DNA of 64,000 bases, from contig NZ_PZJX01000057.1 of NCBI RefSeq assembly GCF_003034915.1, forward strand, positions 1 to 64,000, written 5' to 3'. Source of the stretch: Mesorhizobium helmanticense (GTDB taxonomy: Bacteria > Pseudomonadota > Alphaproteobacteria > Rhizobiales > Rhizobiaceae). This document shows positions 1 to 7,337 of this stretch, in pieces (position 1 is the first letter of the stretch; every line of letters starts with the position of its first letter). The position numbers were made by a program, and so were the translations under genes. The notes beneath the pieces are model-generated. The model was not told where the DNA came from. It did not search any database and saw nothing but the letters and a program-made list of their open reading frames with translations.

Positions 1-338
1 TGGCAAGGCACAGGCGTTTCCAGCAGGCGCTCTGGACGCTTTATGCGGCGCCCGCCTATTCGGCGACGCTGGCGACGCCGGAAACGTTGCTCTGCCGCTG
101 CGAGGAGGTCACTTTCGGCCAGATCGAGGAAGCGTTAGCCGAGGAGATGCAGCTCATCGGCGCGGTGAAGCGGCGCACGCGCGTCGGCATGGGGCGCTGC
201 CAGGGGCGCTATTGCGCGCCGGTGCTCGATGCCTTGCTGGCCGAGCGCTTCGGCCGCGCCCGCGACGAGTTCACCGGTTTTGCGCCGCGCGTGCCGGTGA
301 AGCCGGTGGCGATCGAAGATCTGGCGCGTCTGGGCTGA
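1..338 (+). CDS. FAD/NAD(P) oxidoreductase with C-terminal BFD-like [2Fe-2S] domain (partial, 3' end)
   Basis: Only the C-terminal ~111 residues are present; reading frame starts at base 3 and the gene begins before the window. A Cys-x-Cys pair (93-101) and a Cys-x4-Cys pair (198-215) separated by about 32 residues form a BFD/NirB-like [2Fe-2S] site. This is typical of the tail of the larger subunit of HcnB/octopine-oxidase/D-hydroxyproline-dehydrogenase-type flavoenzymes. The next gene starts 6 bases downstream and encodes a DAO-type FAD subunit, the usual partner in these complexes, so the two are likely co-transcribed and form a membrane-associated amine or opine dehydrogenase. The substrate cannot be told from the sequence. 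Confidence 0.8.
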   Translation, partial: ARHRRFQQALWTLYAAPAYSATLATPETLLCRCEEVTFGQIEEALAEEMQLIGAVKRRTRVGMGRCQGRYCAPVLDALLAERFGRARDEFTGFAPRVPVKPVAIEDLARLG

Positions 339-344
339 TCGCAA

Positions 345-1505
345 ATGACTGGCGCCGCGCATCCCCTCGTCGGCGACATCGACGTTGCCGTGATCGGCGG
401 CGGCATCGTCGGCTCATGCCTTGCAGGCTTTCTGGCCGAGGACGGTGTCGGTGTCGCCTTGATCGATGACGGGCGCATCGGCGGCTCGAACGCCAATGCC
501 GGCAGTCTTCATGTCCAGATGCAGAGCCGCTTCATGCGCCTCTACCCCCAGAACGTGCCGGGCATGGAGCGCCAGCTTCCGCTCTATCCCAAGGCGGTTG
601 CCTTCTGGCAGGCCATGCAGGCGCGGCTCGGGGCGGATTTCGACCTGAAGATGACCGGCGGCCTGATGGTCGCGGAGAGCCGCGACCAGCTCGATTTCCT
701 GAAGATCAAGGCGAGGCGCGAGCGCGAACTGGGGCTCGATGTCGATGTTCTCGATCGTGCGGAACTCGATCGCATCGCGCCCTATTTCGGACCCGATGTG
801 GTCGGCGCCGAGATCTGCGCCAACGAGGGCAAGCTCAATCCGCTGCTCGCCAACGCCGCGATCCGCCGCTGGATCATCGAAAAGGGCGTCGTGCTGGTCG
901 AGGGCGAGAGCGCCGGGCCGGTCAGGCGCGAGCGCCAAGGCTTCATCATCGAGACGGGAAATGGCCGGATAAAAGCCGGCCGCGTGGTGCTGGCGGCCGC
1001 TTCCGGCAGCAAGGCGCTGGCTGCGGGACTCGGCGTTGCGATCCCGGCGGAGCCCGAACCGCTGCACATGAACATCACCGAGGCAGCCGCGCCGCTGATC
1101 GGCCATCTCATCCAGCATGCCGACCGGATGATCACGCTCAAGCAGTTCGGCACGGGCCAGATCGTCATCGGCGGCGGCTGGCCGGCCCAGCTTGCCGGCG
1201 AGCGGCGGCATCCAACCGTCGAACTCGCCAGCCTGGTCGCCAATGCGACGCTGGCCCAGCACATCGTGCCGCGGATCGCGCCGCTCAGGATCATCCGCAC
1301 CTGGGCCGGGATCAACACGTCCGTCGACGGCAAGGGCGTGCTCGGGCCGATCGGGCTTGTGCCTGGGCTGTTCGCGGCCATCCCCGGCGATGCCGGTTAC
1401 ACGCTCGGCCCGCTTTCGGCCAGGCTTGTCGCCGACATGATGCTCGGGCGCCAGCCGAACGAGGACGTGTCACCCTTTTCGCCCGACCGTTTCGAGGCCG
1501 CCTGA
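345..1505 (+). CDS. DAO-family FAD-dependent oxidoreductase (HcnC/OoxB-like subunit)
   Basis: A 386-residue protein with an N-terminal Rossmann dinucleotide site (VIGGGIVGSCLAG, about residues 15-27), followed by an acidic residue at the end of the second strand (LIDD). A C-terminal segment (IPGDAGYTLGPLSARLVADM) matches the FAD-closing loop of glycine/sarcosine/D-amino-acid oxidase relatives. It starts at an ATG 6 bases after the [2Fe-2S] subunit, which points to an alpha/beta dehydrogenase pair oxidising a secondary amine, opine or D-amino acid and passing electrons to the respiratory chain. The exact substrate is unknown. Glycine oxidase ThiO is the main alternative family but usually stands without an iron-sulfur partner. 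Confidence 0.82.
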   Translation: MTGAAHPLVGDIDVAVIGGGIVGSCLAGFLAEDGVGVALIDDGRIGGSNANAGSLHVQMQSRFMRLYPQNVPGMERQLPLYPKAVAFWQAMQARLGADFDLKMTGGLMVAESRDQLDFLKIKARRERELGLDVDVLDRAELDRIAPYFGPDVVGAEICANEGKLNPLLANAAIRRWIIEKGVVLVEGESAGPVRRERQGFIIETGNGRIKAGRVVLAAASGSKALAAGLGVAIPAEPEPLHMNITEAAAPLIGHLIQHADRMITLKQFGTGQIVIGGGWPAQLAGERRHPTVELASLVANATLAQHIVPRIAPLRIIRTWAGINTSVDGKGVLGPIGLVPGLFAAIPGDAGYTLGPLSARLVADMMLGRQPNEDVSPFSPDRFEAA

Positions 1506-1549
1506 CCCAGGTGGTTCCGCCTGGCTGCAGAATGCTCCAGACCAGCCTG

Positions 1550-1577
1550 TTGACACATACCGACTGTCTGGTATGTT
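1550..1577 (+). promoter_or_regulatory. Promoter with embedded TetR-type operator for the gene at 1584
   Basis: TTGACA (1550-1555) and TATGTT (1572-1577) are separated by 16 bases. ACATACC (1555-1561) and GGTATGT (1570-1576) form an inverted repeat between and over the two hexamers, with GACTGTC at its centre. A second match, CCAGACAGTC (1597-1606), is the exact inverse of GACTGTCTGG (1562-1571) and lies just inside the gene. The layout implies autorepression by the TetR protein and a transcription start at about 1584. Confidence 0.65.
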
Positions 1578-1583
1578 TGTGGC

Positions 1584-2231
1584 ATGTCGAGACCAACCAG
1601 ACAGTCTCCTGAACGCGGCGGCGCGCGAAGCCGACTCCTCGAAGCAGCGCGCGATGTCATCCGTGCGAAGGGCTTTGCCGCCACCTCGGTTGACGACCTC
1701 TGTGGCGCGGCCGCCGTCACCAAGGGGGCATTTTTTCATCACTTCGGCAGCAAGGAGGCTCTCGGCGTCGCCGCGGCCGAGTTCTGGGCCGAGACGACAT
1801 CAGGTTTTTTCGCGGCCGCGCCGTATCACGAACCGGTCGATGCCCTGCAGCGCGTTCTCGCCTATGTGGCTTTCCGCAAGGCGATCATCGTCGGCGAGTT
1901 GGCCCAGTTTACCTGCCTGGTCGGAACCATGGCGCAGGAGGTCTACGCAACCTCCCCCGACATTCGCGACGCCTGTGGCCGCAGCATGTTCGGCCATACG
2001 GCGACACTTGAGGCCGACATCGAGACCGCGCGGCGGGAGCGCGGCATTGCCGGCGACTGGACGGCCGAAAGCCTCGCACGGCACACGCAAGCCGTCATCC
2101 AGGGCGGGTTCGTCCTGGCCAAGGCAGGAAACGACCCCGGGCTGGCGCGGGAGAGCCTCGATCATCTGGACCGGTACATCCGGCACCTGTTTCACGTTAC
2201 GGAGGAGGACGTAGATGAGCGGAACCACTGA
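1584..2231 (+). CDS. TetR/AcrR family transcriptional regulator
   Basis: A 215-residue protein with the N-terminal helix-turn-helix of the family at residues 15-60 (LLEAARDVIRAKGFAATSV, then VTKGAFFHHFGSKEAL). The C-terminal ligand domain is not assignable to a known effector class. The start codon coincides with the predicted transcription start, so the mRNA is probably leaderless and no Shine-Dalgarno is seen. The operator over the promoter suggests autoregulation. The 3' end overlaps the DUF6151-like gene by 17 bases, and that gene in turn overlaps a DUF6958-like gene, so the three form one operon and the regulator probably controls those two. Confidence 0.88.
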   Translation: MSRPTRQSPERGGARSRLLEAARDVIRAKGFAATSVDDLCGAAAVTKGAFFHHFGSKEALGVAAAEFWAETTSGFFAAAPYHEPVDALQRVLAYVAFRKAIIVGELAQFTCLVGTMAQEVYATSPDIRDACGRSMFGHTATLEADIETARRERGIAGDWTAESLARHTQAVIQGGFVLAKAGNDPGLARESLDHLDRYIRHLFHVTEEDVDERNH

Positions 2232-2751
2232 TATCGGATGCGCCTGCGGACGGACACGCTTCGAGGTGCAGGGAGGGCCGATCCTCGTGTCCGAATGTCT
2301 GTGTAACAGCTGCAGAGCTGCCGCTGATCGTCTGGCCACGCTGCCTGGCGCCAGGAATATCCTCAAATCCTATGGCGCGACGCCTTGCGCGGAGTATCGC
2401 AAGGATCGGATCCGCATCCTGTCCGGCGCTGAACATCTGCATGAATTCCGGCTGTCAGCCGATGCGGGTTCGCGCCGTGTCGTCGCAACATGCTGCAACA
2501 CGCCAGTCTTCCTGGAATTGAAGGGCGCGCACTGGCTGAGTGTCTATCTGCACCTGTGGCCGGAGGCGGCGCGGCCGAAAGCCGAGATGCGAACGATGAC
2601 TGGCGACCTGGCCGATGCTTCCAATCTGCCGAAGGACATCCCCAATCTGAAAAGCCATACGGTGTCCTTCTACGCGAAGCTTCTGGCAGCGTGGCTGGCC
2701 ATGGGATTGCGCAATCCGAAGATCGAAGTGGCGGGGAAGATCGATGCCTGA
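2215..2751 (+). CDS. DUF6151/GFA-like family protein with conserved cysteines
   Basis: A 178-residue protein with a cysteine pattern like the glutathione-dependent formaldehyde-activating (GFA/CENP-V) fold: CxC near residue 9-11, CLCNSC near residues 28-33 and CC near residue 93. I recognise it as resembling the DUF6151 group; no catalytic role is established for that group as far as I know. The start is fixed by GGAGGAGG 5 to 12 bases upstream, within the TetR reading frame. It sits between the TetR gene and a DUF6958-like gene with overlapping ends, which implies translational coupling. Zinc binding is inferred from the cysteines, not shown. Confidence 0.72.
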   Translation: MSGTTDIGCACGRTRFEVQGGPILVSECLCNSCRAAADRLATLPGARNILKSYGATPCAEYRKDRIRILSGAEHLHEFRLSADAGSRRVVATCCNTPVFLELKGAHWLSVYLHLWPEAARPKAEMRTMTGDLADASNLPKDIPNLKSHTVSFYAKLLAAWLAMGLRNPKIEVAGKIDA

Positions 2752-3046
2752 CGACAAGATCGAAATCGAGAACGTCAACGTTCCGGGACGGACCTATCGG
2801 GTCGATCGCGCGAAATACGGAGCGATGCGCGACGCGCTTCTGGCCGCCTTGCCGGGCGAGGCGCCGGGGCTGAAGTTGGCCGAAGCGAAAGAGGCGCTCC
2901 TGCCCCATCTTTCGGGCGACCTCTTTCCGCAAGGCAAGACGGCTGGATGGTGGCTTAAAGCCGTCCAGCTCGACCTCGAGGCAAAAGGCGTCATCAAACG
3001 CGCGCCGCGCAAGCCCGTTCATCTCTACAGGCGTGGAACGACCTGA
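2744..3046 (+). CDS. Small DUF6958-like protein
   Basis: A 100-residue protein overlapping the end of the preceding gene by 8 bases, so it is probably translated by coupling. It has no signal peptide or membrane segment. The middle carries a conserved-looking GWWLKAVQLDLEAKGVI segment followed by a basic tail (KRAPRKPVHLYRR), which suggests a small winged-helix-like or nucleic-acid-binding fold. I associate it with the DUF6958 family by overall appearance only. Function unknown. It is the last gene of the TetR operon; about 196 bases without a recognisable gene follow. Confidence 0.65.
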   Translation: MPDDKIEIENVNVPGRTYRVDRAKYGAMRDALLAALPGEAPGLKLAEAKEALLPHLSGDLFPQGKTAGWWLKAVQLDLEAKGVIKRAPRKPVHLYRRGTT

Positions 3047-3242
3047 AGTCGACGAGGCGCCGTGAGAGACCCGTGAACGCGCGGTTTCGAGCCCAATGCC
3101 CGACGATGCACCCATAATCAGAAACCGCTTCCCTTGAGATCAACGCCGGACAGAACCTGGTCGGCGGTCGACTTGGCACCAAACGTCTCGGTCGTTTGTA
3201 TCCTTGATTGCCATGTGAGAGCCCGATCTCGGTTTTCGACAC

Positions 3243-3998
3243 TCAGATCTGGAAGCCGCCGGCCACGTCGATGACGCCGCCGCCAATGTAGCCGGCGTCC
3301 GGACCTGCGAGGAAGCAAACGGTCGCCGCCACCTCTTCCAGGGTTGCGATCCGGCGGATTGCGTGAAGATCCATAATCGCCTCGGGCAACTTGTCGGCTA
3401 CGGCCGACGCCATGTCGGTCGGCATAATGCCCGGCTGCACGACGGATACGGTGATGGCGCGCAGGCCGAGGTCACGCTGGACGCCCTTGGCGTACCCGGC
3501 GATTGCCGCCTTGGTGCCCGCATAGTCCGCCACGCCCGGGAACGGGACACGGCTGCCGAGGCCGGAGCCGATGAAGATGATCCGGCCGCCATCCGACAGC
3601 GCCGGCGCTGCCGCGCGCGTGGTTGCCACTACACCCATGACGTTGATCTGCCACTGGCGATCGAGATTGACCGTGTCGAGATCGGGATCGTCGACGGTCT
3701 TGCCCTGCACGGCGATCGCAGCGTTGTTGACGAGGATGTCGAGCCTGCCGAAGTGCGCCACCAAATTGTCGACCAGCGGTTTGGCCGCGGCCGTGTCGGC
3801 CTGGTCGCTCTGGAACGCGAGAGCTCGGACGCCCTTCGCCTTGAGCTTCTCGACCACGGCTTGCGCCTTCTTAGCCGACGCGACGTAGCTGATCGCAACG
3901 TCCGCACCCTGGTCGCCAAGTGCCTCAGCAATAGCAGCGCCGAGCCCGCGCGAGCCGCCGGTGACGAGGGCGACCTTGCCCTTCAATATGTTCGACAT
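3243..3998 (-). CDS. SDR family oxidoreductase (FabG-like)
   Basis: A 251-residue classical short-chain dehydrogenase/reductase: TGGSRGLG cofactor motif near residue 12, NNAA at about 90, a catalytic serine in FIGSG and YAGTK as the YxxxK pair. The start at 3998 (MSNILKGK) is preferred over an upstream in-frame extension because that extension would run through the operator region and is not SDR-like. It is divergent from the TetR gene at 4155 with two palindromic operators between them, so it is very likely that repressor's target. Substrate unknown; TetR-controlled SDRs of this kind often reduce quinones or carbonyl compounds. Confidence 0.87.
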   Translation of the reverse strand: MSNILKGKVALVTGGSRGLGAAIAEALGDQGADVAISYVASAKKAQAVVEKLKAKGVRALAFQSDQADTAAAKPLVDNLVAHFGRLDILVNNAAIAVQGKTVDDPDLDTVNLDRQWQINVMGVVATTRAAAPALSDGGRIIFIGSGLGSRVPFPGVADYAGTKAAIAGYAKGVQRDLGLRAITVSVVQPGIMPTDMASAVADKLPEAIMDLHAIRRIATLEEVAATVCFLAGPDAGYIGGGVIDVAGGFQI

Positions 3999-4058
3999 GT
4001 GAACCCTTTCTATGCGCCATTGGAGGGCCGCCCGATGTTGGCGAGCCATAACGGTTAA

Positions 4059-4074
4059 CGTAATGACCATTACG
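4059..4074. promoter_or_regulatory. Operator-like palindrome 1 of the SDR/TetR divergent region
   Basis: CGTAATG-AC-CATTACG is a near-perfect palindrome whose core repeats the one at 4121-4132. It lies 61 bases upstream of the SDR start, where it could cover the SDR promoter. Most likely bound by the divergent TetR protein (inference). Confidence 0.6.
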
Positions 4075-4104
4075 ATAACGATTGGTATGAAATGTAGACA
4101 TGGG

Positions 4105-4133
4105 CTGTCAAGTGGTTTAGTAATGGCCATTAT
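4105..4133 (+). promoter_or_regulatory. TetR promoter overlapped by operator palindrome 2
   Basis: TAATGGCCATTA (4121-4132) is a perfect 12-base palindrome sharing TAATG(N)CCATTA with the site at 4059. It overlaps a plausible -10 CATTAT (4128-4133), which has CTGTCA (4105-4110) 17 bases upstream as a weak -35. The two palindrome centres are 60 bases apart. The arrangement fits autorepression. Confidence 0.55.
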
Positions 4134-4154
4134 GAAAAAGGCTGGGTTGCGCTG

Positions 4155-4766
4155 ATGGGGCGCCATCGCGAATTTGACGTGGAGAAAGCGCTCGACGCCG
4201 CGCTATGCGTTTTCTGGCGTAAAGGTTACGAGGGTGCTTCCTACGCTGACCTGACCGAGGCTGCCGGCGTAGAGAGGCCTGCCCTCTATTCCGCATTTGG
4301 CAACAAGGAAGCGCTCTTCCGCCGCGCCCTGGATCGCTACTACGAGCGATACATGGACTTCATCCCGGAGGCGCTTCAGCTGCCGACAGCGCGGGAAGTT
4401 GCTGCGCACATCCTGTACAGTGCGGCCGACCTCCATACGCGTTACCCCAGCCATACCGGGTGCCTCGGTATCAACGGGGTGCTGGCGGGATCGGATGAAG
4501 CGGAACCTGTGAGACAAGCGTTGATAGATGCCCGCGCGGCCGGTGAAGCGCAGCTTCGTGAACGCTTCGAACGGGCCAAAGCCGAGGGCGACTTGCCAGG
4601 GACCGCCAACCCTGATGCCCTTGCGGCATTCGTTATGGCTGTCTCTCACGGCATGGCGGTGCAGGGCAAAGCCGGCTTTAGCCGCGGCAGGCTGGAGGCT
4701 GTTGCCGAGCAAGCGCTTTCGACGTGGCCCTCAGATCGAACTCCGGAACTTCACCCTGAACCTTAG
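4155..4766 (+). CDS. TetR/AcrR family transcriptional regulator
   Basis: A 203-residue protein with a family-typical DNA-binding region at residues 8-55 (VEKALDAALCVFWRKGYEG, then VERPALYSAFGNKEALF). The C-terminal domain resembles the TetR_C subfamily near AcrR/NemR-type regulators, which often sit next to an SDR or NAD(P)H-dependent reductase as here. The start ATG lies about 15-20 bases after the predicted transcription start. The stop codon overlaps by 4 bases the stop of the IclR gene coming from the other strand, so the 3' ends are convergent with no room for a separate terminator. Predicted to repress itself and the divergent SDR gene. Confidence 0.88.
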   Translation: MGRHREFDVEKALDAALCVFWRKGYEGASYADLTEAAGVERPALYSAFGNKEALFRRALDRYYERYMDFIPEALQLPTAREVAAHILYSAADLHTRYPSHTGCLGINGVLAGSDEAEPVRQALIDARAAGEAQLRERFERAKAEGDLPGTANPDALAAFVMAVSHGMAVQGKAGFSRGRLEAVAEQALSTWPSDRTPELHPEP

Positions 4767-5596
4767 ATCTGCAAGGCCCGGGTGATGTTGTTGGAGGCTT
4801 CCAGCGCTTCGGCCAGCACACGGGTGCGCATATCCTCGGGCGTGATGCGCATGCTCGGGCAGCAGACATTGAGGGCGGCGACGATCTTGCCCTGCCCGTC
4901 GCGGATCGGCACCGAGAGCGAGCGCAGACCGACCTCCAGTTCCTGGTCGACGATCGACCAGCCCTGAAGCCGGACCTCGTCGATCAGGCTGCGCAACTGG
5001 ACCTTCGAGGTGATGGTGTTGGGCGTGAATTTGGTCAGCGTCATCTCGTCGAGATATTGATGCAGAAGGTCGGGCGGCAGCGCGGAGAGCAGCACCCGCC
5101 CGGTCGACACGCAATGCGCCGGCACACGGCTGCCGATGTTGATGCCGACGCTGACGCGCTGGTTGGAGGTGGCGCGCGCGACATAGATCACCGAATCATG
5201 ATCGAGCACGGCGGCAAAGCAGGATTCCTGCAGCCGCTCCGAAAGCGCGTTCATGATCGGCTGCGCCACGTCCCAGATGTCCATCGAGGACAGCGCGGAA
5301 AAGCCGAGCTCGAGGATCTTCGGGCGCAGGTTGAAATGCTTGCCATTGGTCTCGACATAGCCTTCCCGCACCAGGGTCAGCAGAAACCTGCGGACGGTGG
5401 CGCGGGTCATGCCCGTCGCCTGCGCGACTTCGCTGAGCGTCATCTTGGGCGTCCGCCGCGAAAAGACCTTGATCACCTCGAGGCCGCGGGCCAGCGAGTT
5501 AACATGGTCGCGGTCGTTGAGATCGGCGGGGGCGTCGGCAAAGCCGGCAGGTTCGTCCCGTGCCAGAAGATCGTCGTTCACGTCGGAGGCGCTCAT
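4763..5596 (-). CDS. IclR family transcriptional regulator (PcaR/PobR-like)
   Basis: A 277-residue protein with an N-terminal winged helix (residues about 33-95, LARGLEVIKVFSRRTPKMTLSEVAQATGMTRATVRRFL in pieces) and a C-terminal IclR effector domain (AHCVSTGRVLLSALPP, LNVCCPS). The pattern is closest to the PcaR/PcaU/PobR branch, which senses small carboxylic or aromatic acids. Its start codon overlaps the stop of the aldehyde dehydrogenase gene (ATGA at 5595-5598), so it is co-translated with that enzyme. Probable targets are the dehydrogenase/regulator operon and the divergent ABC operon, where palindromes lie at 7118-7133 and near 7290. Confidence 0.88.
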   Translation of the reverse strand: MSASDVNDDLLARDEPAGFADAPADLNDRDHVNSLARGLEVIKVFSRRTPKMTLSEVAQATGMTRATVRRFLLTLVREGYVETNGKHFNLRPKILELGFSALSSMDIWDVAQPIMNALSERLQESCFAAVLDHDSVIYVARATSNQRVSVGINIGSRVPAHCVSTGRVLLSALPPDLLHQYLDEMTLTKFTPNTITSKVQLRSLIDEVRLQGWSIVDQELEVGLRSLSVPIRDGQGKIVAALNVCCPSMRITPEDMRTRVLAEALEASNNITRALQI

Positions 5597-7056
5597 CAGT
5601 TCATATCACCCAGACATAGATATTTAAGCTCGAGGAATTCTTCAATTCCGTGCCGGGATCCCTCGCGACCGATGCCCGACGCCTTGACGCCCCCGAAGGG
5701 CGCGCCCTCATATGCAGTAATTCCGGCGTTGATGCCAACAATACCGAATTCGAGCGCTTCACCCACACGCCAAGCGCGTGCCAGATCGCGCGTGAAGAAG
5801 TAGGCAGCAAGCCCGAATTCGGTATCGTTTGCCAGAGCTATTACTTCCTTTTCCTCAGCAAAGTGGAAGATCGGCGCGACCGGACCGAATGTTTCTTCAC
5901 GCGAGATGCGCATTTGCGGCGTTGCGTCGGCGAGAATTGTCGGCTCGTAGAAATTGCCGCCGAGCCGGTGACGCTTGCCGCCGGTGACGATGCGGGCACC
6001 CTTGGCGAGAGCATCCGTGACATGGTCCTCGACCTTGGCGACGGCCGCGTCGTCGATCAGCGGGCCCTGCTCGATGCCTTGCTCCATGCCGTCGCCGATC
6101 TTGAGGGCGGCGACCACCTCGGCGAAACGTTCGACAAAGGCGTCATAGATGCCGTCCTGGACATAGATCCGGTTGGCGCAGACGCAGGTCTGGCCGGCAT
6201 TGCGGAATTTCGAGGCGAGCGCCCCCTGCACCGCCGTCTCCAGCGAGGCGTCGTCGAACACGATCAGCGGCGCGTTGCCGCCCAGTTCCAACGAGACCTT
6301 CTTGATGGTGCCGGCGGCCTTGGCCATCAATTCGCGGCCGACTTCAGTGGAACCGGTGAAGGTTATCTTGCGCACGATGGGGCTGGTGACGAGCTCCTCG
6401 CCGACGACCGAGGCGGCGCCAGTGATGACGCTGAAGACACCGGCCGGCAGCCCGGCCCGCTCGGCCAGCACGGCCAGCGCAAGCGCCGAGAACGGCGTGG
6501 CGCTTGCCGGCTTCAGCACCATGGTGCAGCCGGCGGCGATGGCAGGTCCGGCCTTGCGCGGGATCATGGCCATCGGGAAATTCCACGGCGTGATCGCCGC
6601 GCAGACGCCGATCGGCTGGCGGATGGCCATCATGCGCTTGTCGGCGGTGGGAGCCGGAAAGACCTCTCCGGCGACGCGCTTGGCCTCCTCGGCGAACCAT
6701 TCGAAGAAGGCAGCGCCATAGAGGATCTCGCCGCGCGCCTCGAGGAAGGGCTTGCCCTGTTCGGCGGTGAGGATGCGCGCCAGATCGTCGGCATTGGCGA
6801 CGATCAGGTCATACCAGCGGCGCAGGACGGCGGCGCGCTCCTTGGCGGGGCGGGCAGACCAGGCCGGAAGTGCTGCCTGCGCGGCAACGATCGCCGCCCT
6901 TGTCGCCTCGCGGCTTGCCTTGGGCACCGAGCCGACCGCCGCGCCGGTCGCGGGATTGGTCACAAGGATCGAGCCCTCGCCTTCCGTCTCCCAACGGCCG
7001 TTGGTGAAATAGGCCTGACGAAGAAGCGACGGATCCTGAAGTGCATGCATGTCCAT
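5596..7056 (-). CDS. gabD: NAD(P)-dependent succinate-semialdehyde dehydrogenase family protein
   Basis: A 486-residue aldehyde dehydrogenase. N159 lies in TPWNF, the general base E257 in LELGG and the catalytic C291 in NAGQTC, all at the expected spacing; the length equals that of GabD. The start at 7056 (MDMHALQDPS) is used because the upstream in-frame extension of 94 residues is not enzyme-like and runs into the divergent promoter. It oxidises a short-chain semialdehyde to the acid, making NAD(P)H; succinate semialdehyde is the family default but the alpha-ketoglutarate or glutarate semialdehydes are possible. It forms an operon with the IclR gene and faces the ABC/aminotransferase operon, which could supply the semialdehyde. 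Confidence 0.88.
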   Translation of the reverse strand: MDMHALQDPSLLRQAYFTNGRWETEGEGSILVTNPATGAAVGSVPKASREATRAAIVAAQAALPAWSARPAKERAAVLRRWYDLIVANADDLARILTAEQGKPFLEARGEILYGAAFFEWFAEEAKRVAGEVFPAPTADKRMMAIRQPIGVCAAITPWNFPMAMIPRKAGPAIAAGCTMVLKPASATPFSALALAVLAERAGLPAGVFSVITGAASVVGEELVTSPIVRKITFTGSTEVGRELMAKAAGTIKKVSLELGGNAPLIVFDDASLETAVQGALASKFRNAGQTCVCANRIYVQDGIYDAFVERFAEVVAALKIGDGMEQGIEQGPLIDDAAVAKVEDHVTDALAKGARIVTGGKRHRLGGNFYEPTILADATPQMRISREETFGPVAPIFHFAEEKEVIALANDTEFGLAAYFFTRDLARAWRVGEALEFGIVGINAGITAYEGAPFGGVKASGIGREGSRHGIEEFLELKYLCLGDMN

Positions 7057-7117
7057 TTCCTTGGCGGGTGCGAAACGCCGGGCACGGTATCTCGCGAAAT
7101 TTTGTTTGTCACCGCTG

Positions 7118-7133
7118 GCGAACAAATGTTCGC
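7118..7133. promoter_or_regulatory. Candidate IclR operator
   Basis: GCGAAC-AAAT-GTTCGC is a perfect inverted repeat 62 bases upstream of the dehydrogenase start, in the divergent region shared with the ABC operon. A related half-site (GCGAAATTTTG) lies just downstream on the gabD side. Its size and symmetry fit IclR-family sites; binding is inferred. Confidence 0.5.
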
Positions 7134-7289
7134 AAAATTCATCGACTTGCCCCTGCAGGCTGTCTCGCTCCGATCGCAGCCTGAGCGACGGGCAGGAAAG
7201 AAGCGTGCGCTCAAATGACGATGGCGCCCGATTTTTCCAGTTTTCCGCTTGCCAAGTTTGGAAAACGAGTGTCACAATAGCGGACATGC

Positions 7290-7301
7290 GTGCGCATAGC
7301 G
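7290..7301 (+). promoter_or_regulatory. Shared motif GTGCGCATAGCG upstream of the ABC operon
   Basis: This 12-mer differs at two positions from GTACGCATTGCG at 20066-20077, between gcvPA and the ATP-NAD kinase gene. It lies 36 bases before the binding-protein start, inside a small palindrome (ATGCG-TG-CGCAT, 7286-7297). Possibly a second IclR-type site linking the two operons; no binding data. Confidence 0.35.
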
Positions 7302-7337
7302 AATGAAATGACCGCGCTCCAACAAGAGGGGAATACA

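Noticed and set aside
4763-4785. Frame overlap of TetR and IclR genes as a fused or frameshifted gene
   Set aside because: They are on opposite strands with separate, complete domains; only the stop codons overlap by 4 bases.
5650-7218. Long plus-strand open frame opposite gabD
   Set aside because: A GC-skew shadow of the real gene; composition is arginine/glycine rich with no recognisable domain.
7233-7265. TTTTCCA and TGGAAAA inverted arms as an operator
   Set aside because: The spacer is 19 bases and the arms are AT-rich heptamers; likely chance. Better candidates are nearby.
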